64,000 nucleotides of DNA from Neostapfia colusana (lineage: Eukaryota > Streptophyta > Magnoliopsida > Poales > Poaceae). The stretch lies in contig JASWHV010000019.1 of NCBI GenBank assembly GCA_030760725.1, positions 40,071,944 through 40,135,943 on the forward strand, given 5' to 3'. The notes beneath the pieces were generated by a model, which saw only the letters and a program-made list of their open reading frames with translations, was not told where the DNA came from and made no database searches. Position numbers and translations under genes: made by a program. Each line of letters starts with the position of its first letter. Position 1 is the stretch's first letter. Positions 20,936 through 32,507 of the stretch are shown one piece after another.

Positions 20936-22206
20936 GATTTCGGCTCAAGTGATGTGGACACCGGTAGTAATGAAGATGAAGAAGCTATGGCAAATATGTG
21001 CTGCATGGCGAGGAAGTCAAGTTCAAGCTCCGTGGAGGCAGAACACAACAGCGACGATGAAGAGGTATGTCCCACTTGTGAAGAAATGTGTGATGCTATT
21101 TCTCGTGCCACTGTTATATTAAAGAAAAAGGATAAAAAACTTAGAAACAATGCTGTTAAAATTGAATCACTAGAATCTGAAATTAATCGTTTAAAAACTT
21201 TGATTCCTAGTGATGATTCTTGTTCCTCATGTGATTTGATTTATGAACAATTATCCTCTTTAAGAAGTGCACACGCATCTACACTTGATAAACTTGAACT
21301 TGAAATTGAAAAGAACAAAGAGCTTGCTGCACTTAATGATAAAAATTTGAAAGATGCTTGTTGTTCTACAATTGATTTACATTGTTCTTCATGTGATGAT
21401 CTGAATAAGAAACTAAATGATACTATGAATGAGATTTCTATTTTGAACAATGTTTTACGTGTGCATGAAGTTAAATATTGTTCAAATTACAAACTAAAAG
21501 GAAAAACTTCATGTGAAAACTGCTTTGATCTGTCCAATAAACTTGATGACATGCATAGGACACTAGATCAGTTTTCTAGTGCAAATAAGAACCTAAACTT
21601 GCTGCTGAATTCTTCCAAGTCTTGTAATGATAAAACTGGTTTAGGTTTTAATTCTCATGCTCATGCTAAGGCACACCCACCTAAAGTTTTAAAGTCATTA
21701 GGAAGCGGTTTGATTCAAACAGCTCCTAGACAAATAGGGTGATTTTCAAATCTGCAGGAGTACTGTCCCATTCGGGTTCTAATAAACGTGTTGCTTGCTC
21801 ATCTAGACATGATAATAAGGTTATTTTTCATTGTACCTACTGTGGTAGAGATGGTCATGTCATGGATTTTTGTTATAGACTAGCTAAACACGATAAGAAA
21901 CAAAGAATACTTGCTAGATCACATAACAACCAAGCAAAATCTGCTAGACCGAATGTTCGGAGCTTGCAACCTGCTGTAATGAGTCAAAAACTTGCTCCCG
22001 GACCTACTGTTTTTTGTGTTACATATAACACATCTTCTAAGTCAGTAGTTGGTAACAAAAATTTTTGATGTTTGGCTCATAAACCTGTGGTACCTTCTCA
22101 GCTTTCGCGTGTTATTCCTGCTGGACGTCGTGTGACTCAGTACTGGATTCCTAAAAGTCTTTTAACTAACCCCAGTATTGAGTCATCGACGTATTGTGCT
22201 GCTGTG
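20936..22206 (+). pseudogene. Co4 gag tail: coiled coil and second zinc knuckle
   Basis: Continues gag after the TAA. 20954-21742 is acidic and then strongly heptad-like (KIESLESEINRLKTL, KLELEIEKNKELAALNDKNL), with repeated CSSCD/CENC motifs that could bind metal or form disulfides. A frameshift near 21740 moves to the next frame, where a second CCHC knuckle, CTYCGRDGHVMDFC, lies near 21835. Stops at 22066 (TGA) and 22207 (TAG) precede the protease. Gag with two knuckles flanking a coiled coil is unusual among simple copia elements but fits the long-gag lineage. Confidence 0.8.
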
Positions 22207-22218
22207 TAGGTTTCACGT

Positions 22219-24090
22219 TTGAGGAAGGAGAACATTTGGATTGTGGATTCAGGTTGCTCACGCCACATGACCGGTAACAAAGAATGGTTCTCCTCTCTCT
22301 CTTTTGTGTCACGTGTAGAAAATGTTACTTTCGCCGATAACTCTTCTACTCCCATAATTGCTAAAGGTTCGGTTAGAGTAAACAATCTCTACACTTTGAA
22401 AGATGTGGCACTTGTTAAAATTTTGAAATACAACCTTCTTTCGATTTCACAATTGCTAGATGAAAATCTAGAGTTTAGCTTTGCTAAAAATTGCTGCAAG
22501 GTTGTAGATTCAAAAGGTGAGCTTTTGTTTAACATGTCTAGGTTTGGAAGAGTTTTTAAAGCTGATTTTGATTTGTCAACTTCTAAGCATCGGTTTCTAG
22601 TTGCTAATGATACAAAGGATCTATATTTTTGGCATCGTAGACTTGGTCACATAGGCTTTGATCATCTCACTCGTGTTAGTGCTCTCGATCGCATACGTGG
22701 GCTGCCGAAGCTTAAAAAGGACAATGATAATGTGTGCTCTTCTTGTAGACATGCTAAGTTTGTTGCAGGTTCACATGCTCCTCTCACAATGACCATGACA
22801 GCTGAACCGGGACAACTTTTACATCTTGACACAGTAGGTCCGGCACGTGTTCAATCCTTCGGAGGTAAATGGTATGTGCTTGTGATTGTTGATGATTATT
22901 CCAGATATTCTTGGGTTTATTTTATGGCATCTAAGAATGAAGCTTTTAGTCATTTTAGAACTTTATTTCATAGATTATCTATTGATCACCCAGGATCATT
23001 AAAAGCAATTAGAAGTGATAACGGAACTGAATTTAAAAACCAATCCTTTGATCACTTTTGTGCTGAAAATGGAATAGATCATCAATACTCTTCACCCTAT
23101 GTACAACAACAAAATGGTGTCATAGAAAGAAAGAACAGGACCTTAGTTGAGATGGCCAGGACTATGCTTGACGAATATCAAACTCCTAGGAAATTTTGGG
23201 CTGATGCAATTGCAACCGCTTGTTATGTCTCAAATCATGTTTTCTTGCGTGCTAATCTTGGAAAAACCCCATATGCGCTCCCGTTTGGACATAGGCCTAG
23301 TGTTACACACTTTAGGGTTTTTGGTTGCAAATGCTTTGTTAAGAAACATGGTAATCTTGATAAATTTGAAGCTAGATCTGTTGATGGCATGTTTCTTGGT
23401 TATCCATCTCATACTAGAGGCTACCGTGTGCTTTTACTTGACACTAACAAAATTGTGGAGACTTGCGAGGTTTCTTTTGATGAAGCTAGCCCAAGTACTA
23501 GCTCCGATATTGCAGGTCCGGATCCATATCCGCAGGGGGAGGGTATTTTTATTGAAGAAGATGAAGAAGTGGTGCTGCTGCCCGAAAACTCGGAAGTAAA
23601 TAATGATCAAGCTGCTGATTTTGCACCACAACCAGCACCAACAGTCACTACTGCTGGTTCGGACCTTCCTCAATCAACAAGCTCTTCTAATCAAAGGTCC
23701 GAACATGAAGAAGAAGGTGCTTGTGAAGTGTCTACTCCCCTCCGAGTACTCAAAAGTCATCCTCCACAACAAATCATTGGAAGCTTGCATGAACGAGTCA
23801 CTCGGTCCAGGTTTTGCGATCCAAACTCTCATGCTCATTCTGCTTTTGTTGCTTCTTTTGAACCCAAGGATATATCACACGCACTCACTAATGAATCTTG
23901 GATTAATGCCATGCAAGAAGAGTTAGAAAATTTTGAAAGAAATAATGTTTGGAAACTTGTACCTCCACCTCAAGGTCACACATTAATTGGAATTAAATGG
24001 GTATTTAAAAATAAGCAAAGTGAGGATGGGGTTGTGGTTAGGAATAAAGCTAGGTTGGTTGCTCAAGGTTTCACTCAAATGAAGGTCTAG
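22219..24090 (+). pseudogene. Co4 pol: protease, integrase, start of RT
   Basis: About 620 open codons. Protease IWIVDSGCSRHMTGN; pre-integrase WHRRLGHIGFDHLTR and CSSCRHAKF; integrase core LHLDTVGPARV, IRSDNGTEFKNQSFD and QQQNGVIERKNRTLVEMARTM; C-terminal FRVFGCKCFV and DGMFLGYPSHTRGYRV. An acidic linker follows (DEEVVLLPENSEV), then RT N-terminus with ESWINAMQEELENFERNNVW and GIKWVFKNKQSEDG. It ends by a one-base deletion after GFTQM, at about 24080; the next frame carries the continuing FDETFAPVARLE. Confidence 0.92.
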
Positions 24091-25394
24091 ATTTTGATGA
24101 AACATTTGCTCCTGTTGCTAGATTAGAAGCTATAAGAATTTTATTAGCATTTGCTGCATCTAAAGGTTTCAAGTTATATCAAATGGATGTTAAAAGTGCT
24201 TTTCTTAATGGCTACATAGAGGAGGAGGTTTATGTTAAGCAGCCACCGGGTTTTGAAAATCCAAATTTTCCTAATCATGTTTACAAACTGTCCAAAGCCT
24301 TGTACGGTCTAAAACAAGCCCCTAGAGCATGGTATGATAGGTTAAAAACATTCTTACTTGAAAAGGGGTTTACCATGGGCAAGGTTGATAAAACTCTTTT
24401 TGTACTTAAGCATGGCAATGACTCATTATTCGTTCAAGTGTATGTGGATGATATTATCTTTGGTTGTGCTTCTCATGATCTCGTGTCCAAGTTTTCAGCT
24501 ATGATGAGTTCAGAATTTGAGATGAGTATGATGGGAGAACTCACAAACTTTTTGGGGCTCCAAATCAAGCATACAAAAGAAGGAACTTTTGTGCATCAAA
24601 CTAAGTATATAAAGGACCTTCTTAAGCGCTTCAACATGGAAAAATGCAAGCCTCTTCGGACACCAATGGGAACAGCAACAACACTTGAACTTGACGAAGA
24701 TGGTGACCCGGTCGATAAAAAAGAATACAGAAGTATGATTGGATCACTTTTGTATCTCATGGCGTCAAGAGCGGACATACAATTCAGCGTATGTCTTTGT
24801 GCACGTTTTCAAGCTTCTCCACGTGCTTCACATCGCCAAGACATCAAAAGGATTCTCAGGTACCTACATGGAACTCAAGAATTTGGCATTTTTCTTCCTT
24901 CTTCCTCAACCGTTTCTTTGAAAGCTTTTTCGGATGCTGATTTTGGGAGTTGTAGGATTGATAGGAAAAGTACTTCGGGTGCTTGTCATTTTCTTGGTAA
25001 TTCACTTGTTGCTTGGTCCTCTAGAAAACAATGTTCAGTTGCACAATCCACGGCCAAATCTGAATACGTAGCTGCGGCTAGCGCTTGCTCACAAATTCTT
25101 TGGATTGTTCAAACAGTTAAGGACTATGGGGTTGATTTAGATAGTGTTCCACTGTTTTGTGATAACACTAGTGCAATTTGTATTGCTAAAAACCCCGTGA
25201 AACACTCTAGAACTAAGCACATTGACATTAGGTATCACTTTCTTCGTGATAATGTTGAAAAAGGAAACATTGTGCTTCACCATGTCGATACCGAACAACA
25301 ATTGGCTGATATTTTTACAAAACCTATGGATTTCACTCGTTTTTGTTTCATTCGTAGTGAAATAGGGGTTCTGCATCCTCATGACTTAAATTGA
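24088..25394 (+). pseudogene. Co4 pol: RT and RNase H
   Basis: Resumes RT in the shifted frame with FDETFAPVARLEAIR, KLYQMDVKSAFLNGYIEEEV, KALYGLKQAPRAWYDRL and the catalytic YVDDIIFGC at about 24440. RNase H: FSDADFGSCRIDRKSTSGA, WSSRKQCSVAQSTAKSEYVAA, PLFCDNTSAICIAKNP, SRTKHIDIRYHFLRD, QLADIFTKPMD. It ends at the TGA at 25392. In the usual STAEAEY motif Co4 has STAKSEY, so the first acidic residue is replaced; whether catalysis would survive is unclear. Confidence 0.92.
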
Positions 25395-26378
25395 GGGGGA
25401 GTTTTTGAAACTTTGAAAGTCTATGTGTGAATCTGAAACTAAAATAATATGAGCATAGTATTTCATACATATATGACTTTGTGATTCCTTTTACAGGCTG
25501 AAAGTTCTTACAACATTACTCATGTTATACATTTTGTAGTTTTTGCCATGACTAGTAATTGGAATAATTACTTACACTAAATCTGGTCATGATCGAACTT
25601 TCTTGCTGTTTTGAACTTGTTGCGTGCTCACAAGTGCTTTTAATCATAAAAAATTAATCAAGTGATCAGCTCACATGTTGAGTTTTCAAATAAAAAATTG
25701 AGAAAAGATCAAGAGAATATGCATGCATCGCACTTCTTCTTTTGAGATTTCTTATCATTGCACTAAGATATGAACTTGGAAGGAATTGTGTATGACTAAA
25801 ACCATGTCCTTAAGCTTCTGATTGTCAAATGACATAGGCTTGGCTTGGTTGGTTAGAATAAGGCTGATGCGGCATATAATCTCTTGCAAATATCATATGA
25901 TCAACTTTGTGCCTTAAATGATTATGAATAATAAAAATGCAGCAACAAGTGTCATGTTTTCAGGTTTTGAAATAGTTGAGTAAGGGAGATCATGACTTGC
26001 TTAAACTGAAAAATACATTTGATCTCTAGCATGGCTTACACTACTTTATGTATCTCATTGATGTGATAGTGTAAGTAACCTGATAGTATGACTTGGATGA
26101 GCTTTGTTTTGTATGTATATGTTATAATATGCTCATAACATTTAAAAATTTCTCTTTTGAACCTTGCTGAATACATTGTCAAAGGGGGAGAAATATGTAT
26201 AAGGAGAGATTTTTTTTACACTTTGCATATGTTATAAATTTTCTTCCTTCTCTGATTTTAAAAAATGGGGAGAAATTAATAAAGGGGGAGAAATGAGTTT
26301 TCAAAACTTTTCAAAACTTTTCATAAGCCAATGTTCGATTTTAATTGGTATTGCCAATGCATTCATCAAGGGGGAGAT
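25395..26378 (+). other. Co4 3' untranslated region with repeated polypurine tracts
   Basis: No gene. AT-rich, with four purine runs: GAGGGGGAG right after the pol stop (25394), AAAGGGGGAGAAAT at about 26182 and again at about 26283, and AAGGGGGAGAT abutting the 3' LTR at 26369-26378. The last is the functional-position polypurine tract for plus-strand priming; the others look like duplicated or alternative tracts. Confidence 0.75.
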
Positions 26379-28003
26379 TGTGAGACCTATGTGTGCTGAA
26401 TACATTGGCAATTAGGATAAAAGTTAGCATTAACATTCAAAGTTTTGAATATTGCCAAAACATTCTTCTGTGGCAAGGTCCGACAAGTTCTTTGTTAGGT
26501 CCGCCATGTGTTGGCAAGGTCCGACGCAAGGTCCGGAGAGCTCCTGCAAGGTCCGGAGAGCTTCTGTGAGGTCCAGAGCTTGTTTTTAGGGAGCTCCCGT
26601 GAAGTTCAACTTGTAGAACTGCAGCGTCTTGTTTTTGCTTTTAACTTGCAATGTTTCAAACTTGCTTTATGGGAAGGTTTGCTTGGTATTAATTTGCCAA
26701 GTTTTTGGTGTGTTTTGGTGGTTATGGCTGTTATCATTTGATATGGTTTGCAACATGCTTATGTGACGTGCTCATGTAAGGTGTTGTGGTTTTTGAACTA
26801 ACGTGAGTCAAGTCGGGGACTTGTGCTCGGAAGAATTGGTTGTTTATTCATGTGCAGTTGTTGCTTGAGTTCAAGACATGGCTGGTGACAGGATCCTTGG
26901 ACTAGTCTCAGGGAGGAGATGAGGTTCCAACAACCAAGTTCGGGAGGAGCTGTGGTTGAGTTGATCGGGAGGTCGCGCAGCATGTTTGGATCAAGGGCAG
27001 TGCATATGAAGGTTGTGTGTACGTCGTTGGAAGGTGTTCGCACGTGTGCAAGGAGTGCATGGACGTGGCAACATTGTTCCAAGACGTGATGAAGAGAAGT
27101 GAACGTAAAGAATTGGTCGGAAAGGTCCAACCGGCTGGATTACGTTCTCAGGCTGAGGCTGAGTCGGATATGGCTCAAATATGGAAGATTTGAGTTGGTT
27201 ATGATAGGATTTCGTGCTAGGCACGAAGTTGAGTTGTTTTAGAAATGTTTAGGACGTTCCTAAGGCGTTTGGAAGTCTCACGATTGCTTCTATCTGCGAA
27301 TAGGAGAGTTCTAAGCAGTTATGGTAAGTTAGGATACGAGTCCAATTAGGAGTAGGAGTCCTAGATTGGATTTTTTAGCCTGAGGGCTGGCTATAAAAGC
27401 AAGAGAGGCCAGAGCTCTCATGGGCAGAGAACTTTGGGCTGTTCCTCTTGTGTTTCTATTGAATAAAGTTCATAGTCTCGAGGAGCTTTTGTGCCTTGTT
27501 CGTCCGACTTGTTTTTTGTCAAGTCTTTCTCGCCGAGTTTCTTGACAGACCGATGTTGCTTCGGTGTTTTGTTTATAACTCGAGTTTTACAGATCCGATT
27601 GACGTGACTCTTTTTGGGTTGTCTTCACAACTCAATTATCTATCATCTGTGAAATTTTCACGAGCTTCGAATCTGTAGTTTTTGAGATACACGAGTTTCT
27701 TTGCAGCGTTGCAGATCTGTTTTATATCGGGTAGAACAGATTGATCTTCGTTTAATGTTTTGATCGTATCTCAAGTTTTACTTCGTGTTTTCAAGTGATT
27801 CTTGTTGCATTAGATCCGTGACTTGATTCTCTACCTCTCTACTTGATTTGTCACGGTTGAACACGTTTGAAAACACTTGCACACATGGTTTCTTTAACCG
27901 ATTGATTTTTTGCTGAGGGGTTTTTGTTGTTTCCACTGCGAAAAGTTTTAATCTACAATTCACCCCCCCTCTGGTAGCTTTTCACGTGCTCTTCGATCCA
28001 ACA
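26379..28003 (+). mobile_element. Co4 3' LTR
   Basis: Starts TGTGAGACCTATGTG after the polypurine tract and ends GATCCAACA, followed by the TGATT duplication. About 4.3% diverged from the 5' LTR by hand count. Confidence 0.95.
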
Positions 28004-28008
28004 TGATT
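28004..28008. repeat. Target site duplication of Co4, right copy (TGATT)
   Basis: Exact match to 18262-18266; the reading frame of the Co3 extra ORF resumes here. Confidence 0.92.
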
Positions 28009-28818
28009 GTGATTCACAATATGGGAGTGGTAGAGAAGGACAAGATGGAGTTTCTCTATGATACTCGACTACCATACAATCCTCCCTCAGCCAAGAACAT
28101 GAAGCCCTTCTTCATTGTTCTCAACAGAGTGCTCCGGAAGACCATTGCTCCAAAGGATGGAGATGCCGGGAGTGTCCAAGGTTACTTGAGAACCTTGATG
28201 AAAGTAATCAGCAGGAGGAGAAGATTTGATATCTTCGATTACATCTGGAATGACGTGGTAAACATATCCTGCACACCAAACCGTTCCTGTGGCTATGCAC
28301 CTTACTTGATGTTCATGATTGGGAAAGTCACAGGAATTGAGTTTGTGAAGGATGTATAGCACACTGCTCTAAGGCCTCAGAAGCCTCCTCAGGCCTCCCT
28401 CCCAGCTGCCTCCTCACCTGGATCACCTGAAGAACATCCAGAGAGAGCTCATGAAGATGCAAGGCCTTCATCCAAGACTAGGGCCTCTCCATACAAAGGT
28501 TCCTCTTGTGGAGTTATGAGGTTTTTGGTTGCTATTTTCAGTTCTTGCCGCAAAACTTAGGTGAAGCTTCATAAGATGAACAAGGCAAGAAAAGAAGAAA
28601 TTAGATACATGAAGGCCAATGTCAAAGAAATATGCCAAAAACTGGAGATTAAGCCCATTGGATCCCCGGTCACCTCAGAGGACTTTGCATCTGATTTTAC
28701 AGAGCTTCCTCCTCTCTCTCCATCAGAGCGTGCCTACTTTGGCACAACGAGTGGTTCCTCTCCTCCTCTTCCTCAGGCTGATGATGAAGATGAAGAAAGG
28801 ACCGACATCGAGGAGTGA
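28009..28818 (+). pseudogene. Co3 extra ORF (env-position), 3' part
   Basis: In-frame continuation of 17508-18266 after removal of Co4. Conserved-looking globular part: VEKDKMEFLYDTRLPY, FIVLNRVLRKTIAPKDGD, FDIFDYIWNDVVN, SCGYAPYLMFMIGKVTG. Then TAG at 28357-28359, a Pro/Ser-rich stretch, TAG at 28558-28560, and a final segment with a possible coiled coil (MNKARKEEIRYMKANVKEI) and an acidic tail to TGA at 28816-28818. Only these two stops plus the one in the 5' part break a frame of over 400 codons, fewer lesions than in Co3 pol. I do not recognise a function; the domain recurs in grass transposons but has no known activity that I can name. Confidence 0.7.
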
Positions 28819-28883
28819 GCCGGCGAGAACAAGTAGATCCCTCCTCTCCTTCTTTTTGGTGCCTTGATGCCAAAGGGGGAGAC

Positions 28884-29039
28884 ATTGAGGGGGAGTCTTA
28901 GGTCGTAGGTCTTTCCTTTTGTGTCCTAGCTTAAGAAATGAGCTTTTGTAAGACTTATGAGATTGAGGGGGAGTATTAAGTCGTAGGTCTTTCCTTTTGT
29001 CTCCTAGCTTAAGAAATGAGCTTTTGTAAGACTTATGCT
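28884..29039 (+). repeat. 78-bp tandem duplication in the Co3 3' spacer
   Basis: Two adjacent 78-bp units, each starting ATTGAGGGGGAGT and containing GTCGTAGGTCTTTCC and GCTTTTGTAAGACTTATG. The shared part includes a polypurine run, so plus-strand priming sequence is duplicated. A third partial unit (TTTGTAAGACTTATGCTA) follows near 29050. Confidence 0.85.
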
Positions 29040-29604
29040 ACCATTCAGACTTTGTAAGACTTATGCTAACATTATGCTTTGTGTGAGATGACTATGTTAT
29101 GCTTATGATTAATGGTGTAGGTTTAAAACTGCTATGTAGGATTGAGACTCTTTATAATGTCATGATTATGCTCATTACGCTATTCACATCAAAATTATTG
29201 CTCACACACATAGTTCTGCACCCCACCATAAAGAGTGCACATATGTTTTATGTCTACTTTGCCTATTTTGTCCAAAGCTTATATGTGCACACTTTATGAA
29301 AATCTGAATTCTTATTGTCATATTTGTGTGATCTCAATTGGTTGTCATCAATCACCAAAATAGGCATCACTTGCGGGTTTTGGTTGATTTATGACAAATA
29401 AATGAGACCCTAACAAAATTGTTGAGATGAACGCAGGATCTTAAAAGAAATCAGGAAGAAAGCGCAAAAAGAAAGGAGAAGGAGGATCCAAATTGATAAG
29501 AGCTCAGGAGCTGAAAGGATTAACTTAGTATAGAGTGTGTTGGAGAAATACACCCCTAAAGGTCAAGTGAAAGAAATCACACTAACTGCACAAAATCAGC
29601 ATGT
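29040..29604 (+). other. Co3 3' spacer and presumed start of its 3' LTR
   Basis: No gene. It contains GTTGTCATCAATCACCAAAA at about 29341, a sequence that in related elements lies just before the polypurine tract and LTR. The expected purine run after it is absent, and the left end of the 5' LTR is outside the window, so I cannot place the exact LTR start; it must lie between about 28885 and 29600. Confidence 0.5.
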
Positions 29605-29856
29605 GCAGACTAGTCCGATATCAACCGGACTAGTCCGATTTTCTTTCTTACCACAAAACGGACAAGTCCGATATCGACCGGACTAGTCCGATATATCTCT
29701 GCGTAGACATCAGACTAGTCCGCACTAGTACGGACTAGTCCGGTATCTCACAACACTTAGGGTTTTCCACACACCGCACACCGGACTAGTCCGGAGTCAA
29801 CCACGGACTAGTCCAGACATCGCAAACCCTAACGTAACCATTAGAAACCCTACTAT
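29605..29856 (+). mobile_element. Co3 3' LTR, U3 fragment with palindrome array
   Basis: Matches 10031-10174 of the 5' LTR over its last 145 bp and stops at ACTAT, where Gy5 enters. Exact CGGACTAGTCCG at 29626, 29679, 29731 and 29782, with several one-base variants. The remainder of this LTR should lie beyond Gy5 and Gy7, to the right of the window. Confidence 0.85.
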
Positions 29857-32429
29857 TGTAAAATCCCCAAAAGTGGTAGCAAGAAAATTCAGCTCATGTA
29901 CACTTATGAAAAATGAGGGGAATTAAAACTTCGAATTATAATGGTGTAAGTCCAAAGTGAGGGTTTAGACTTCCCAAAAACTTCCAAACATGGAGATCTG
30001 AAGGCACAGCTTCGATCTTCATAGTCCAAATATTTAACATTCCAAATTTCAGCTCATTTTGAGGAGTTTTCATATTTTTTTGGGATTAAAAGGAAAAGCC
30101 CTCTAATCTGAATTTCAAATACAGTTTCAAATTCCAATTCCCTCAATTTGAAAATTGGGTTTCACAAATGTGTTCTCCACTTTTTAATAAGCAGCCATGC
30201 CAAAAATTGGAAACTTTGGAGCTGGTTTGCTATATTTTTGAGGCAATACAAAGTGGAGAATTCAAACTCCTTTTCAAATTCAAATGATCAAACCCCATTC
30301 AAATTCTACACCAGAATTCAAACCATTTGAATTCTGCAAATTCAAACTTAACTTTGGGATGAAGGAAAGCCTTTAATGTTGAGTTGCTGGATGGAAAAAT
30401 ATCAGAAAAGTTTGACTAAACAAAAGGGGGAGGTGGGGCCCAATTGTCAGCCACCCAAAGCCAACAAACCAACTGTTTTTCCCTCTCTCTCTCTCTCTGT
30501 TTCCCGGGCGATCACGGCGCGACAGCTATCGGAAAAGCTCTCCACCCGACGTACTCACCGAGCCACCAAGCTGGTTCTCACTTGCCGACATCGGCGCGCG
30601 TGCGTGGGCGATAAGAGCGGCCACCCGCGTACCCCAGCTCTATTTCTCCTCCTCCTCAGCTCGGTTGCCGCGGCTGCTTCGTTCACATTGAACACCACTG
30701 ATAGCTCTCGCTCCTGATCGACCACGCCTGCTGAGCTCGGCTGCTCGGGCCATCTATAGCAAAAAGTAGCGCCTGGACGTGCTCTAGCCCTCTCCAAAGT
30801 CCCTTCGAGGTTTGCCGATCAGAACTGCCTGAGAAACGCCGTTTGGCGCCAAAGCTCTGAGGTGCACCAGAACTCGCCGATCGGCTCACCGTCGACATCC
30901 TTCTCCGGCCACCCTCTTCCCTGACTTTCTATACAAGAAAGGTGCGTGAGTAGCCCTGGATGGTGTAGCCGCCAGCCGTGTGGCAAAAGATTCAACGAGT
31001 AGCTCGAATTTCACTGTTTCCCGAACCCTAGTATAGAAGTACGAGGCTCGGTTCATACCCAAATTCGGGTTGCACGATCAACCATGCCTCGAGCTCACGT
31101 GCACATAGCTTCTGCACTCTCTAGTGCCCATCCCCGAAAAGAACCAAAGAAAACCATCAATTGTTGGCCGTGTTCTAGTCAATTTTCGCGCCGCCAGGGG
31201 AAAACACTTCGGTTCACCGTCGAGCTGCACTTTGCACGAGTTTTCGCCTACCTTTGTATGCAAAAACGTGCTCCTCACATCACCCTGGTTCTTGCGGTGC
31301 TCTCCCCAACCGAAATACTCGCCTGCCAAGCGAGAACGACGACGCCGAGGTGGAGTTTGCCGCTGTCAACGTCAGGGGGTCATTCCCAGCCATCTAGCGC
31401 CGCCGCTGACCTTTCCAGTGTGTTCCTCGTCGGGTTTTGGGCACAGGCGGCGAGATTTCGGCCGTCTAGGGCACTGGATAGTCGTTCCGTCGAGGTGCCG
31501 CCGCTGTTCCGGCGAGGAGGCCGGCCGGGCGCGAGGTAGAAGAAGGTGAGGGCCTGCCCCACCTGTCAGTGGAACGGGTTAGGCGCCGGATTGGGGTGCG
31601 GCTCAGTATCTGCTGTCACTGCGCGGGTTAACTCCGTAGCCCCCAGTGTTGCCGAAATCTCACTGGTCCGATTTAAAACCATGGGCCCCGCCCAATTATT
31701 TGAAGTTTCTATTAGAGAAATAATTCCAGGAATTAGCTGATCTTTACATGCCCATAACTTTGTGTAGAAAACTCCAAAAAGAGTGAGACCAATTTTTTTG
31801 GATTCCTCATGAGGAGTACTTCACAGGGAAACCAATATTTGGCTATGAAAATGCCCAGGAATTTCTGTAGAATTGTTTTTAATAAATCTTTTAGGGATTT
31901 ATTACAGGAGCAATTCTTTATGAAATAGTCCCAAATTTGGGCAGAAAATCCTTTCCATAGTTACTGATCGCCAGTAAAAATTTGGGCTTCATTGGATATA
32001 ATTTGCTAGGATAAACTGCCTTCCCAAGATCAGCCTTTATTTGGAAATTCAATTTAAACAGAAACTTTTCAGAACTCCTGTCCAACTTCAAAAATTCATA
32101 TCTCTCTGATGGTAGCTCCAAAAATGGTGAAACAATTTTTTTAGAACCATGGAGACTTACCATAATCAGATCTTCCATTACTAGCTATGTCAAAGCTCCT
32201 AATTTGGACTCACAATTCAGAGAAGCATTGTACTTGTAGGATTTTTAAAGGCTACATTGTGCAATGACATGTCTCCAAATTTGGCTCGAATCATCCTTAG
32301 AGAGTCTAGTATCCGCTGTAAAAATTCCAAAGCCAATTAAGGGTTCTAAACAGCAGCAGCTATGAATAGATGTTCAATTCTTATAAATCCTTAATACTTA
32401 CACATGTATTTTATTACATTTCATAATAG

Positions 32430-32507
32430 TGACCGAAGTTGAGGACGCACCGGAGCCTTTGGACGTCCTCCCACCAGAAGCTGGCTTCCCCTTTAACTCG
32501 CAACCAG
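32430..32507 (+). CDS. LTR-resident coding block 1, Gy5
   Basis: 78 nt, one codon shorter than in the solo LTR. Acceptor TTTCATAATAG, then a split first codon (Val if the upstream exon ends in G, as in the other families), reading TEVEDAPEPLDVLPP, and the GC-type donor CAG|GCAAGC. Only PE.LD and the spacing are held relative to the solo-LTR family, yet phase and both boundaries are conserved. Upstream exon and start codon not identified. Function unknown. Confidence 0.48.

Larger units (their letters stand above)
18267..28003 (+). mobile_element. Co4: full-length Ty1/copia element with two LTRs
   Basis: Two LTRs (18267-19890 and 26379-28003; 1624 and 1625 bp), initiator-Met primer site, gag, protease, integrase, RT, RNase H, a long 3' untranslated region with purine tracts, and 5-bp TGATT duplications. 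It sits in the extra ORF of Co3, in the same orientation. Hand comparison of the LTRs gives about 70 differences (about 4.3%), which at a commonly used grass rate of 1.3e-8 per site per year is about 1.7 million years. Gag has one in-frame stop and pol a one-base frameshift, so the copy is not autonomous now. Confidence 0.95.
10031..29856 (+). mobile_element. Co3: Ty1/copia SIRE/Maximus-like element with an extra 3' ORF, heavily nested
   Basis: Oldest layer in the window. Order: 3' part of the 5' LTR, initiator-Met primer site, gag with coiled-coil tail, protease, integrase, RT, RNase H, a noncoding spacer, an extra ORF, a second spacer, and the U3 part of the 3' LTR. The copia order (INT before RT), DSGC protease and YVDDIIFGS RT motif place it in copia; long gag, coiled-coil tail and extra ORF after pol suggest SIRE/Maximus. 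It is interrupted by Gy1 (left edge), Co4 (18267-28003) and Gy5 (right edge). More than a dozen stops and frameshifts show great age. The 12-bp palindrome CGGACTAGTCCG recurs in its LTRs and internal spacer. Confidence 0.9.

Noticed and set aside
31084..31539. 151-codon ORF in the GC-rich part of the Gy5 LTR
   Set aside because: The second Gy5 LTR (from about 52384) has a one-base insertion early in the frame; overlapping ORFs occur in other frames, as expected for GC-rich DNA.
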